DNA of 64,000 bases from Erysipelotrichia bacterium (lineage in GTDB: Bacteria > Bacillota_I > Bacilli_A > Erysipelotrichales > Erysipelotrichaceae), in the NCBI GenBank assembly GCA_012520255.1, contig JAAYOQ010000017.1, forward strand, positions 1-64,000. The letters run 5' to 3'. The notes beneath the pieces are model-generated. The model searched no databases and was not told the origin of the DNA. It saw only the letters and a list, made by a program, of their open reading frames with translations. Shown here piece by piece: positions 44,339 to 52,164 of this stretch. Each line of letters begins with the position of its first letter. Position 1 is the stretch's first letter. A program made the translations under genes and the position numbers.

Positions 44339-45181
44339 ATGGATTTTACTAAATTAATAGAAAGATTAAAAGAAGATATTCATTTAATTGTGGGAGATTT
44401 AATAATAATTGTTGTTGTTTTAGTTATTGCCAGGGTCATACTTGGACAAATAAGCAGATTCACCAAGAGAGCTATTGAAAAAAGTAGAGAATTAGAAGAC
44501 CAGCAACAGGCAAAAGGTATTGTTACTTCGATGACCTTACTTAGAAGTGTCAGCAGGTATGCTGTCTATTTTGTTGCTATAGCAGTGATTTTATATAAAT
44601 TGGGTTTTGGCAATGTGTTTAGCAATTTGCTTGTTACTGCTGGAATTGGATCATTAGCGATATCTTTTGGGGCGCAAAGTGTAATTCAGGATGTAGTTAC
44701 AGGTTTATTTTTAATTTTTGAAAGACAATATGCGGTTGGAGATATGGTTAAGATTGGTGAATATACAGGAATTGTCACTGCAATTTCTATGCGTGTAACT
44801 TATTTAGACTGTTTAGGAAAAAAGGTGATTATTCCTAATGGTAAAATTTCTGAAGTTGTGAATTTCTCCAATGATTATTCAATTTTCGAATTAACTATTC
44901 CGGTTGCCTATAATGAAAATTTAAGTGAAGCAATTTCTTTTTTTCAAAGTGTTTTAGATAAATATTATGAAGATAATATAGATTTATTTTTGGAAAAACC
45001 GGTAATATTTGGAGCAACAAACTACAATACCAGTGCTGTGGATATCTATATGCGTGGTAAAGTCGTTAATATGAAACAGTGGCAAATAGAAAGAGAACTA
45101 AGAGTAATCTTCAAAGAAGAAATGGACAAAAAAGGTATGTTTATACCATTTACTCAAATTGTTGTCCATAACGAAAAATAA
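44339..45181 (+). CDS. small-conductance mechanosensitive channel, MscS family
   Basis: The 280-residue channel has three membrane segments, the pore-lining TM3 with Gly/Ala packing (LLVTAGIGSLAISFGAQSVI), the family motif DVVTGLFLIFERQYAVGD, then the cytoplasmic beta and alpha/beta domains. It opens on membrane tension during osmotic downshock. The stop codon sits just before the promoter of the methionine leader. Confidence 0.92.
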   Translation: MDFTKLIERLKEDIHLIVGDLIIIVVVLVIARVILGQISRFTKRAIEKSRELEDQQQAKGIVTSMTLLRSVSRYAVYFVAIAVILYKLGFGNVFSNLLVTAGIGSLAISFGAQSVIQDVVTGLFLIFERQYAVGDMVKIGEYTGIVTAISMRVTYLDCLGKKVIIPNGKISEVVNFSNDYSIFELTIPVAYNENLSEAISFFQSVLDKYYEDNIDLFLEKPVIFGATNYNTSAVDIYMRGKVVNMKQWQIERELRVIFKEEMDKKGMFIPFTQIVVHNEK

Positions 45182-45184
45182 TGC

Positions 45185-45213
45185 TTGTAATATTTTCATT
45201 GTTATTGTAAAAT
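45185..45213 (+). promoter_or_regulatory. promoter of the methionine uptake operon
   Basis: TTGTAA (45185-45190), exactly 17 nt, TAAAAT (45208-45213). Predicted transcription starts near 45220, giving a very short leader before the AAGGAG (45224-45229) of the Met-rich reading frame. Confidence 0.75.
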
Positions 45214-45235
45214 GTTTTCAAGCAAGGAGATTGTT

Positions 45236-45322
45236 ATGAAACACTTATATTCAAATGCTATGATGATGGATATGATGATGGACATGGGCATGCCTGTGTG
45301 TTTAAGTGTGAGTAACGTCTGA
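45236..45322 (+). CDS. methionine-rich leader peptide (28 codons)
   Basis: This frame begins MKHLYSNA. Codons 9-19 then read M M M D M M M D M G M, followed by PVCLSVSNV and TGA. Nine of 28 codons are ATG. AAGGAG lies 6 nt before the start, and a 17-nt spaced promoter lies just upstream. The last codon and stop (45317-45322) are the first part of the antiterminator strand. The frame precedes a methionine transporter operon. I infer a ribosome-stalling sensor of charged Met-tRNA, by analogy with trp and his leaders. Confidence 0.82.
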   Translation: MKHLYSNAMMMDMMMDMGMPVCLSVSNV

Positions 45323-45379
45323 TAATCCTTAACATTTTTAAAAGCATAAACGGGGAGTTATTAGACAACCCGTTTTTTT
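45317..45379 (+). promoter_or_regulatory. attenuator: mutually exclusive antiterminator and terminator
   Basis: Terminator: AAACGGG (45348-45354) pairs with CCCGTTT (45369-45375), then a T-run to 45379. Antiterminator: GTCTGATAATCC (45317-45328) pairs with GGAGTTATTAGAC (45354-45366), giving ten continuous pairs including two G-U, one bulged A, and two G-C pairs. Bases 45352-45355 are needed by both forms, so they cannot coexist. A ribosome held at the Met codons leaves the antiterminator strand free; a ribosome at the stop codon covers it. A further 7-bp helix, ACACTTA (45241-45247) with TAAGTGT (45303-45309), encloses the Met codons. Confidence 0.8.
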
Positions 45380-45405
45380 ATTTGAAAGACCAGGAGTAGA
45401 AGGAT

Positions 45406-45462
45406 ATGAATAGATTACTTGAATTACTAATAAAATCCAACTTTAATTTAAGACGAATGTGA
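45406..45462 (+). CDS. second short reading frame in the leader (18 codons), uncertain
   Basis: ATG with AGAAGGAT upstream encodes MNRLLELLIKSNFNLRRM and a stop. Its last codon is again Met. It lies between the attenuator and the binding-protein gene. Its 3' part is inside a 9-bp inverted repeat, CAACTTTAA (45438-45446) with TTAAAGTTG (45482-45490). It may be a second regulatory peptide or chance. Confidence 0.35.
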   Translation: MNRLLELLIKSNFNLRRM

Positions 45463-45527
45463 AAGGGGAGATTAAGTTATTTTAAAGTTGAATTATTACA
45501 TATATATTTAGAAAAAGGAGAAAATTT

Positions 45528-46382
45528 ATGAAAAAACTATTTATTACTTTATTAACAGTCACATTATTACTGTCAGCTAGTGGCTGTCAACCAAAAGAAA
45601 AATCAATCACTATTGCGATCCCAAATGATACAACTAATGAAGCAAGAGCTTTATTATTACTTCAAGATTTAGGTTTAATTACTTTAAAAGAAGGAGCGTC
45701 AATAACAGCCACAATTAATGATATTGCTGATAATCCTTATGGAATTAAATTTAATGAAGTTGAAGCAGCTCAATTGCCCAATATTTTACAAGATGTTGAC
45801 TACGCAGTTATCAACTCAAATTATGCGATCAGTGCAGGTATTAATCCAGTTGAAGATTCTTTAGGCATTGAAGGTGGTTCTTCTTTTTATGCTAATATCT
45901 TAGCTGTTAAAGAAGGAAATGAGAATTTACCAGAAGTAAAAGCTTTAGTAGCTGCATTACATTCTCAAGAAGTTGCTGATTTTATTTTAAATACTTATGG
46001 TGGCTCTGTTGTTAGTGCAGTTGAAGAATTAACGGATGGTTATGATCCAACAATTGACTATGCAGCTTTAGAAGGCATAGAAATTTCTGTCGCTTGTTCG
46101 CCAACTCCACATGCTGAAATCTTAGGTGTAGTGAAGGAAATCTTAGCCCAGGTTGGTATTATATTAGATATTCAAGAGTATACTGACTATGTAGTTCCTA
46201 ACAATGTTGTTGAAGATGGAACAGTTTTGGCTAATTATTTCCAACATTTACCTTACTTAGATGATTTTAATGAGCAAAATGGGACACACATTGTTTCAGT
46301 AGCGGCTGTCCATGTTGAACCATTAGGCATTTATGGTGGCAAACAGACAAGTTTGGATGCTATCTATGATTCAAATAAGTAA
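45528..46382 (+). CDS. metQ: methionine-binding lipoprotein MetQ, circularly permuted
   Basis: NlpA/MetQ-family lipoprotein of 284 residues, lipobox SASGC (Cys20). In known MetQ proteins the mature N-terminus forms lobe 1 (xPVPHAEIL, NxFQHxPYL, ending KSLDEL), followed by lobe 2 starting (A/V)xPNDPTNxGRxLLLL. Here lobe 2 comes first: residues 26-160 begin ITIAIPNDTTNEARALLLLQ and end NTYGGSVV. A new linker (161-183) leads into lobe 1 at residues 184-278, from EISVACSPTPHAEIL through ANYFQHLPYL to the ending KQTSLDAI. All family blocks are present once, so it is a circular permutation rather than a truncation. AAAAAGGAG precedes the start, and metN overlaps the 3' end. Confidence 0.88.
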   Translation: MKKLFITLLTVTLLLSASGCQPKEKSITIAIPNDTTNEARALLLLQDLGLITLKEGASITATINDIADNPYGIKFNEVEAAQLPNILQDVDYAVINSNYAISAGINPVEDSLGIEGGSSFYANILAVKEGNENLPEVKALVAALHSQEVADFILNTYGGSVVSAVEELTDGYDPTIDYAALEGIEISVACSPTPHAEILGVVKEILAQVGIILDIQEYTDYVVPNNVVEDGTVLANYFQHLPYLDDFNEQNGTHIVSVAAVHVEPLGIYGGKQTSLDAIYDSNK

Positions 46383-47367
46383 TTTATCGAAAATCTATAA
46401 CAACGAAGTTGAAGCCATTAAAGATATCTCCTTAAATATTGATGAAGGAGATATCTATGGCATCATTGGACTATCGGGAGCTGGTAAAAGTACTTTGGTC
46501 AGATGTATTAATTTACTTGAAAGGCCAACAGGTGGAACAATTAAAATTGATGGTGTAGATTTGACGATGCTGAACGAAAAACAATTAAGAGAAAAAAGAA
46601 AGGAAATCTCAATGATTTTCCAAAGTTTTAATCTGTTAAATCAGAAAAACTGTTTAGATAATGTCTGCTTGCCATTAACAATTTCTAAAATTAATAAAAA
46701 AGATGCTGAAAAAAAGGCCTTAGAGCTACTTGATATTGTCGGTATTAAGGACAAGGCCTATGCTTATCCAAGTCAGTTATCAGGTGGTCAACAGCAAAGA
46801 GTAGCTATTGCCAGAGCGCTGGCTACCAATCCAAAAGTATTATTATGTGATGAAGCCACCAGTTCTTTAGATCCTACTACTACCTCTTCAATCTTACAAT
46901 TGTTAAAGGATATCAACCAAAAGTTTAATATTACAATTATTATTATAACTCATCAGATGAGTGTAGTAGAAAGCATCTGCAAGCATGTAGCTATTTTAGA
47001 TGATGGAATTGTGGCAGAAAAAGGAGAAGTCAGCAGTGTCTTTTCCAATCCACAATCTCTAGCAGCTAAAAGATTGGTATTTCCAGAAGGTTATGATGAT
47101 AAACTAATTACTTCTAATGAAGGCGTTAGATTTATCCGTGTTGTTTTTGATGGGGATATTGCGACAAACAAACCACTGGTTGCTTCTATGGCGGTAGAAG
47201 TAAATGTTGTTGCTTCTATTGTTTATGCTTCAACTAAAAGTATTGGCGGAGTAACCTACGGTTCGTTATTGTTATCGGTAGAAAATGATGATCAAATAGT
47301 TAAAACAGCTTTAGATTATTTTACCCGTAATGAAGTTAGTGCCAAGGAGGTATTCCTAAATGTTTAA
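46366..47367 (+). CDS. metN: methionine ABC transporter ATPase MetN
   Basis: The 333-residue ATPase has Walker A GLSGAGKST, Q-loop IFQSFNLL, signature [16 protein letters not shown], Walker B LLCDEATSSLD, and a C-terminal NIL domain (about 250-333, VRFIRVVFDGDIATNKPLVA) that binds methionine and inhibits transport when it is abundant. I choose 46366 (MIQISNLSK), inside the end of metQ; an ATG three codons earlier is also possible. It overlaps metI by 8 nt. Confidence 0.92.
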   Translation: MIQISNLSKIYNNEVEAIKDISLNIDEGDIYGIIGLSGAGKSTLVRCINLLERPTGGTIKIDGVDLTMLNEKQLREKRKEISMIFQSFNLLNQKNCLDNVCLPLTISKINKKDAEKKALELLDIVGIKDKAYAYPSQLSGGQQQRVAIARALATNPKVLLCDEATSSLDPTTTSSILQLLKDINQKFNITIIIITHQMSVVESICKHVAILDDGIVAEKGEVSSVFSNPQSLAAKRLVFPEGYDDKLITSNEGVRFIRVVFDGDIATNKPLVASMAVEVNVVASIVYASTKSIGGVTYGSLLLSVENDDQIVKTALDYFTRNEVSAKEVFLNV

Positions 47368-48049
47368 TATCGAAAAAATTCAAGAAGCCTTAGAAATTGT
47401 AGTTACACAGTTTCCATTAGCTTTATGGGAAACAATATATGTAACTCTGTTAGCAACTTTTTTTGCGACTCTTATTGGATTGCCTTTGGGTGTATTGTTA
47501 GTTATCGGAAAAAAAGATGGTATTAAACCACTGCCAAACTGGCTCAATAATTTTATAGATTTATTTATAAATGTTTTAAGGTCAATACCGTTTCTGATTT
47601 TAATGATCTTGGTATTTCCTTTAACAAGGTTGATAGTTGGGACTACTGTTGGCACAGTAGCTTCTATTGTTCCGCTGGTAATTGCTTCATTTCCTTTTAT
47701 TGCCAGACTTGTTGAAAGTTCTTTAAAAGAGGTAGACCCAAATGTGATTGAAATGGCTCAATCAATTGGAGCATCACCACTGCAGATTGTTACTAAAGTG
47801 ATGTTACCAGAAGCTTATCCTTCATTGCTTCAAAATCTTACTATTGCGACAACAACGATTTTAGGTTATTCAGCAATGAGTGGAATTATTGGTGGTGGAG
47901 GATTGGGCAAGATTGCCATTAACTATGGATATTATCGTTATAAGTATCTGATAATGTTATTTGCGGTTATTGTCTTGGTCTTATTGGTTCAGGTTTTCCA
48001 AAGTGTTGGAAGTCTACTTGCTGCAAAGAGTGATAAAAGATTAAAATAG
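47360..48049 (+). CDS. metI: methionine ABC transporter permease MetI
   Basis: The 229-residue permease has five membrane segments and the EAA loop EMAQSIGASPLQIVTKVMLPEA. It has strong similarity to MetI in SGIIGGGGLGKIAINYGYYRY. The start overlaps metN with an AAGGAGG upstream. It completes the metQNI importer. Confidence 0.93.
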   Translation: MFNIEKIQEALEIVVTQFPLALWETIYVTLLATFFATLIGLPLGVLLVIGKKDGIKPLPNWLNNFIDLFINVLRSIPFLILMILVFPLTRLIVGTTVGTVASIVPLVIASFPFIARLVESSLKEVDPNVIEMAQSIGASPLQIVTKVMLPEAYPSLLQNLTIATTTILGYSAMSGIIGGGGLGKIAINYGYYRYKYLIMLFAVIVLVLLVQVFQSVGSLLAAKSDKRLK

Positions 48050-48085
48050 CAGGGTGCAATCCCTACTATTTTAAGGAGTGATTTT

Positions 48086-49051
48086 ATGAGAATAATTGAT
48101 ATGCATTGCGACACAATTACTAAATTATATGATAATCAAAAAGAGTTATTTGATAATGACTGCCACATATCAATTAAAAAGATGTTAGATGCTGATTATA
48201 TGCTTCAATGCTTTGCTGTTTTTGTGAATTTAAAGGAAACAGAAAGCCCATATCAAACCTGCTTGAATTATATTGCTCATTTTAAAAAAGAAATGGAAAA
48301 TAATAAAGAATATATCAAACAGGTATACTGTTATGATGATGTTATTAAAAACATTGAAGATAATATGATGAGTGCTTTATTGACTGTTGAAGAAGGGGCA
48401 ACTATTGAAGGCGATATCAAAAAGTTGAAACATTTTTATGATTCAGGTGTAAGAATGTTGACATTAACCTGGAACTTTGAAAATGAAATCGGGTATCCAA
48501 ACATCATGTCTAAGCCGGAAAACTGGAAAGAAGTAACCGATAAAGGTTTAACAGATTTTGGCAAAGAAGTAATCAAAGAGATGAACAGGTTAGGGATGAT
48601 TATCGATGTATCACATGGTTCAGATAAACTATTTTATGATGTAATTGAATTATCGAGGAAACCGATAGTTGCTTCTCATTCTAACAGTAGAGAAGTACAT
48701 TATTGTCCAAGAAATCTGACTGATGATATGATTTTAAAACTTAAAGAAAATGGTGGGATAGTAGGTATAAATTATTGTATGGACTTCATCAGCAAAGAAA
48801 CTGATATCAATCAAATCCCAATGATTGTTGAACATATTAAAAAAATAGTTAAAGTTGGTGGAATAGAAACTGTTGCTTTAGGTTCAGATTTTGATGGGAT
48901 TAAAACTCCAAATGGCTTGTCAGATTGTTCGAAAATAAATCTTCTAACGGATGCTTTAAGAAAAGAAGGATTTAGTAAAGAAGATATTGATCAGATTTAT
49001 TACAAAAACTTTTTAAGAATATTTAACGAAAACTGTAAGAACTGTAAATAA
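48086..49051 (+). CDS. membrane dipeptidase (M19 family)
   Basis: The 321-residue zinc dipeptidase of the renal dipeptidase family has the metal pair in IDMHCDT, the bridging Glu in TVEEGA, and His in DVSHGS and ASHSNSR, with GSDFDGI towards the end. There is no signal peptide, so it is cytoplasmic. It lies 36 nt after metI behind a weak hairpin with an AAGGAG ribosome binding site, so it may be cotranscribed and provide amino acids from dipeptides. Confidence 0.9.
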   Translation: MRIIDMHCDTITKLYDNQKELFDNDCHISIKKMLDADYMLQCFAVFVNLKETESPYQTCLNYIAHFKKEMENNKEYIKQVYCYDDVIKNIEDNMMSALLTVEEGATIEGDIKKLKHFYDSGVRMLTLTWNFENEIGYPNIMSKPENWKEVTDKGLTDFGKEVIKEMNRLGMIIDVSHGSDKLFYDVIELSRKPIVASHSNSREVHYCPRNLTDDMILKLKENGGIVGINYCMDFISKETDINQIPMIVEHIKKIVKVGGIETVALGSDFDGIKTPNGLSDCSKINLLTDALRKEGFSKEDIDQIYYKNFLRIFNENCKNCK

Positions 49052-49057
49052 AAAACG

Positions 49058-49086
49058 AGACTGTATCACGCATACAGTCTTCTTGA
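49058..49086. terminator. terminator after the dipeptidase
   Basis: AGACTGTAT, loop CACGC, ATACAGTCT, then TCTTG. An A-run on the left side also allows use by the convergent gene. Confidence 0.78.
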
Positions 49087-49112
49087 TTGAATTAATAATT
49101 ATATCTATTTTC

Positions 49113-49793
49113 TTAACGTCGATTACTTCTTCTGGAATTAACAATTGAAATATATCTAAGTAATGTCAGAATTACTGATAAAAGTGAAACGAAGTAAGTA
49201 AGAGCTGCAGCATCTAGAACTTTTTTGCCAGCTTTTTTTTCTTCATAAGTATAAATGCCTAATTCATCAACCAATTTTAATGCTCTTTTTGAAGCATCAA
49301 TTTCAATTGGTAGAGTAATAAAATGGAATAGTACAATTACCGAAAATAGAATAACACCAAATTCTACTAAATTTAAAAATTCAAGAGTTAATCCTAAAAA
49401 GATAGCTATATAAGAGAAAAAGCTGACAAAATTTGCCACTGGAACCATCTTGGTTCTGATAATTACTGGCATATAGCCTTCAGCATGCTGAATAGCATGT
49501 CCACATTCATGAGCAGCAATTGCGACTGAGGCAATTGAACTTACATTATAAACTTCTTCAGAAAGTGCCAGTGTTTTATTAGTTGGGTTATAGTGATCGG
49601 TTAAATTACCTGGAATAGAAACAACCTTTACATCTGAAATATTTTTACTTCTTAAAATAGTATTAGCAGTAATTGCTCCATTATAGTTGCTGGCTACAGA
49701 ATATTTGACGTATTTATTAAATCTTGATTTAACTAGAAAAGAAGCAAACAATGATAAAGCAAATAATACTAAAGCAGCGTAATAATACCACAT
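49113..49793 (-). CDS. YugP-type membrane zinc metallopeptidase
   Basis: The 226-residue protein has an N-terminal membrane segment, the zincin motif AAHECGHAIQH (His95, Glu96, His99), and two or three C-terminal membrane helices. It matches the Zn-dependent peptidase family of B. subtilis YugP. Its role is not established. It is divergent from the branched-chain amino acid operon. Confidence 0.88.
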   Translation of the reverse strand: MWYYYAALVLFALSLFASFLVKSRFNKYVKYSVASNYNGAITANTILRSKNISDVKVVSIPGNLTDHYNPTNKTLALSEEVYNVSSIASVAIAAHECGHAIQHAEGYMPVIIRTKMVPVANFVSFFSYIAIFLGLTLEFLNLVEFGVILFSVIVLFHFITLPIEIDASKRALKLVDELGIYTYEEKKAGKKVLDAAALTYFVSLLSVILTLLRYISIVNSRRSNRR

Positions 49794-49865
49794 ACAAAAT
49801 ACCTCCGTATTTATAATAACATTATTTTTAGAAAACTAGAAATATTTGATTCGGTAAACTTTGAA

Positions 49866-49881
49866 GGTAAACGCTTACAAA
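49866..49881. promoter_or_regulatory. cre-like catabolite response element
   Basis: On the minus strand TTGTAAGCGTTTACCT matches the Bacillota cre consensus WTGNNARCGNWWWCAW except one position. It lies in the divergent region about 75 nt upstream of the liv promoter and 73 nt upstream of the YugP-type gene. Whether the organism has CcpA cannot be seen here. Confidence 0.5.
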
Positions 49882-49953
49882 AAGAATTTTATGAAAAATT
49901 TACATAAAATTGAAAATAAAATGAAAAATTGTGAAATATATGTGAAGTTATTG

Positions 49954-49982
49954 TTGAAATTTCTTCTTTTAACCATTATTAT
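49954..49982 (+). promoter_or_regulatory. promoter of the liv operon
   Basis: TTGAAA (49954-49959), 17 nt, TATTAT (49977-49982). Transcription would start about 35 nt before livJ. Confidence 0.65.
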
Positions 49983-50024
49983 TATATATGTTATCCTAAT
50001 TTTATAGGTGGAGGGGAAATGATT

Positions 50025-51182
50025 ATGAAAAAAATTATTACATTGTTATTAGTTTCGTTACTAGCTCTTTCAAGCTTAGCCGGTTGTAACAAACCTGGAG
50101 AACCAGAAGCTAAAACAATCAAAATTGGTTTATCTGGACCATTAACTGGTGGTGCAGCTATTTATGGTGTAGCAGTTAAAAATGGAGCAGAATTAGCTAT
50201 TGCTGAAATTAATGCCAAGGGCGGCTTACAGCTTGAAATTAATATGCAAGATGATGAAGCTGATGCAACAAAAGCAGATACGGCATATGATTTCTTATTA
50301 GACTGGGGTATGCAGGTAAGTATGTTTACTGTTACTTCAGGAGCGGGATCAGGTGTTGCTCCAAGATATGATGAAGACCATATCTTTGCATTAACACCTT
50401 CTGGAAGTGCACCAGCTCTTGTTTATAGTGATACAAAAGTTTATGCAACGACATTCCAGATGTGTTTCTCAGATCCTAACCAGGGTGTTGGTTCTGCTGA
50501 TTACATCAAGGAACACAACCTTGGTACAAAAGTAGCAATTATCTATAAGAGTGATTGTGTTTATTCAACAGGTATTACTCAAAAATTCGTTGATAGAGCT
50601 GCTGAAATTGGACTGGAAATTGTTTTCCAGGGTGCGTTTGATGATTCAAGTGCAACTGATTTTACAACTCAGCTACAGGGTGCTAAAGCTGCAGATGCAG
50701 ACGTAATGTTCTTACCTATCTATTACACTCCAGCTTCTTCAATTTTAAAACAGGCAGCTGATATGAGTTATGCGCCAATCTTCTTTGGGGTAGATGGTAT
50801 GGATGGAATCTTGACAATGGATGGCTTTGATACTTCATTAGCTGAAGGTGTATATTTGTTAACACCGTTTGCAGCTGATGCGACTGATGATGCAACTGTA
50901 CATTTTGTTACAGAATATCAAAAAGCTTATGGAGAAATTCCTAACCAGTTTGCAGCTGATGCTTATGATGTTGTTTATGCTTTGTACCAGGCTTTAGTAG
51001 CTGGTGGTGTAACTTATGATATGACAGCACAGGAAATTGCTGATATTCTGATTGAACAGTTTACAACCATGACTTTTGATGGTGTAACTGGAACTTCAGT
51101 TACCTGGGCAGCAAATGGTGAAGTTAGCAAAGCTCCAAAAGCTGTTATCATCAGAAATGGTGTTTACGTTAATGCTGAATAA
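50025..51182 (+). CDS. livJ: branched-chain amino acid ABC binding lipoprotein (LivJ-type)
   Basis: This periplasmic-binding-protein type I lipoprotein of 385 residues has lipobox SLAGC. The segments IKIGLSGPLTGGAAIYG, GAELAIAEINAKGG and QFAADAYDVVYALYQAL are typical of LivJ/amide-binding proteins. I start at 50025, which is 8 nt after the AGGTGGAGGGG ribosome binding site; the ATG two codons earlier is too close. A 13-bp hairpin follows the gene. Confidence 0.9.
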   Translation: MKKIITLLLVSLLALSSLAGCNKPGEPEAKTIKIGLSGPLTGGAAIYGVAVKNGAELAIAEINAKGGLQLEINMQDDEADATKADTAYDFLLDWGMQVSMFTVTSGAGSGVAPRYDEDHIFALTPSGSAPALVYSDTKVYATTFQMCFSDPNQGVGSADYIKEHNLGTKVAIIYKSDCVYSTGITQKFVDRAAEIGLEIVFQGAFDDSSATDFTTQLQGAKAADADVMFLPIYYTPASSILKQAADMSYAPIFFGVDGMDGILTMDGFDTSLAEGVYLLTPFAADATDDATVHFVTEYQKAYGEIPNQFAADAYDVVYALYQALVAGGVTYDMTAQEIADILIEQFTTMTFDGVTGTSVTWAANGEVSKAPKAVIIRNGVYVNAE

Positions 51183-51203
51183 TTAACATTTTACTTAAAA
51201 GTA

Positions 51204-51238
51204 TTTAAAGGTTGCCTAAAAACTTGGCAACCTTTAAA
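51204..51238 (+). repeat. intercistronic hairpin between livJ and livH
   Basis: TTTAAAGGTTGCC (51204-51216) and GGCAACCTTTAAA (51226-51238) form a perfect 13-bp stem around a 9-nt loop. No U-tract follows (TGTATTTTG), so it is likely an mRNA 3' stabiliser for livJ. Confidence 0.8.
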
Positions 51239-51273
51239 TGTATTTTGAAAATATTAGAAAAGGAGTTGAGAGT

Positions 51274-52155
51274 ATGGCCTTTCTATCGTATTTGATTAAT
51301 GGAATGGGTTTAGGAAGTGTTTATGCAATTATTGCATTAGGTTACACTATGGTATATGGTATCGCCAAGATGCTCAATTTTGCTCATGGCGATGTCATTA
51401 TGATTGGTGCCTATACCGCTTTTTACTGTTTGACAGTTTTTAAATTTTCAACTTTTACTAGTATTCTAATTGCAGTTTTACTATGCACAGTTTTAGGTAT
51501 TCTGATTGAAAGATTTGCCTATAAGCCTTTAAGAAAGGCTTCTTCTTTATCAGTTTTAATTACAGCTATTGGTGTCAGCTACTTCCTGCAAAACCTGGCT
51601 CAGATATTGTTTGGTACTAATCCTAAGGTATTTCCAGAATTAATGAGAAATTCTACATTTTCTTTATTTGATGGACAACTGACACTTTCATATAAAACTT
51701 TACTTACTATTATTGTTTGTATTTTAATTATGATTTTATTAACTATTTTCGTTAATAAGACTAAAACCGGTAAAGCAATGAGAGCATGTTCTCAAGATAA
51801 GGAAGCTGCTCAACTAATGGGCATCAATGTTGACAATACCATTTCTATTACCTTCGCTTTAGGATCTGGTTTAGCAGCTATTGCGGCGGTATTGTTATGT
51901 ATGACCTATTCAACGTTTACTCCAACTTTAGGTTCAATGCCAGGAATTAAAGCATTTACTGCTGCTGTTTTTGGAGGTATTGGCTCAATACCGGGAGCTT
52001 TTGTTGGAGGCCTGTTATTAGGAATTATTGAAACATTAACTAAAGCTTACCTATCAACTCAATTGTCTGATGCGATAGTATTTATGGTATTAATTATTGT
52101 TTTACTCATTAGACCAACAGGTTTATTGGGCAAAAAAGTTCATGAAAAAGTATAG
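51274..52155 (+). CDS. livH: branched-chain amino acid ABC permease LivH
   Basis: The 293-residue permease has about eight membrane segments. LGYTMVYGIAKMLNFAHGDVIMIGAY and FTAAVFGGIGSIPGAFVGGLLLG are LivH signatures. The start at 51274 follows AAGGAG; the longer frame overlaps the hairpin. livM follows after 9 nt. Confidence 0.93.
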   Translation: MAFLSYLINGMGLGSVYAIIALGYTMVYGIAKMLNFAHGDVIMIGAYTAFYCLTVFKFSTFTSILIAVLLCTVLGILIERFAYKPLRKASSLSVLITAIGVSYFLQNLAQILFGTNPKVFPELMRNSTFSLFDGQLTLSYKTLLTIIVCILIMILLTIFVNKTKTGKAMRACSQDKEAAQLMGINVDNTISITFALGSGLAAIAAVLLCMTYSTFTPTLGSMPGIKAFTAAVFGGIGSIPGAFVGGLLLGIIETLTKAYLSTQLSDAIVFMVLIIVLLIRPTGLLGKKVHEKV

Positions 52156-52164
52156 GAGGATATT

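Noticed and set aside
45528-46382. MetQ-like gene as a truncated or frame-shifted copy.
   Set aside because: All family blocks from both lobes are present once in one frame with a good signal peptide; only their order differs, so permutation explains it better.
48050-48085. Hairpin between metI and the dipeptidase as a firm terminator.
   Set aside because: The stem has a mismatch and only four Ts follow, so I treat it as weak and leave cotranscription open.
49891-50007. A 38-codon frame upstream of livJ whose last 19 codons are mostly Leu, Ile and Val, like a branched-chain amino acid leader peptide.
   Set aside because: It has no ribosome binding site, no terminator lies between it and livJ, and the best liv promoter (49954-49982) is inside the frame, so the frame would not be transcribed whole. 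AT-rich DNA easily gives runs of ATT, ATA and TTA codons.
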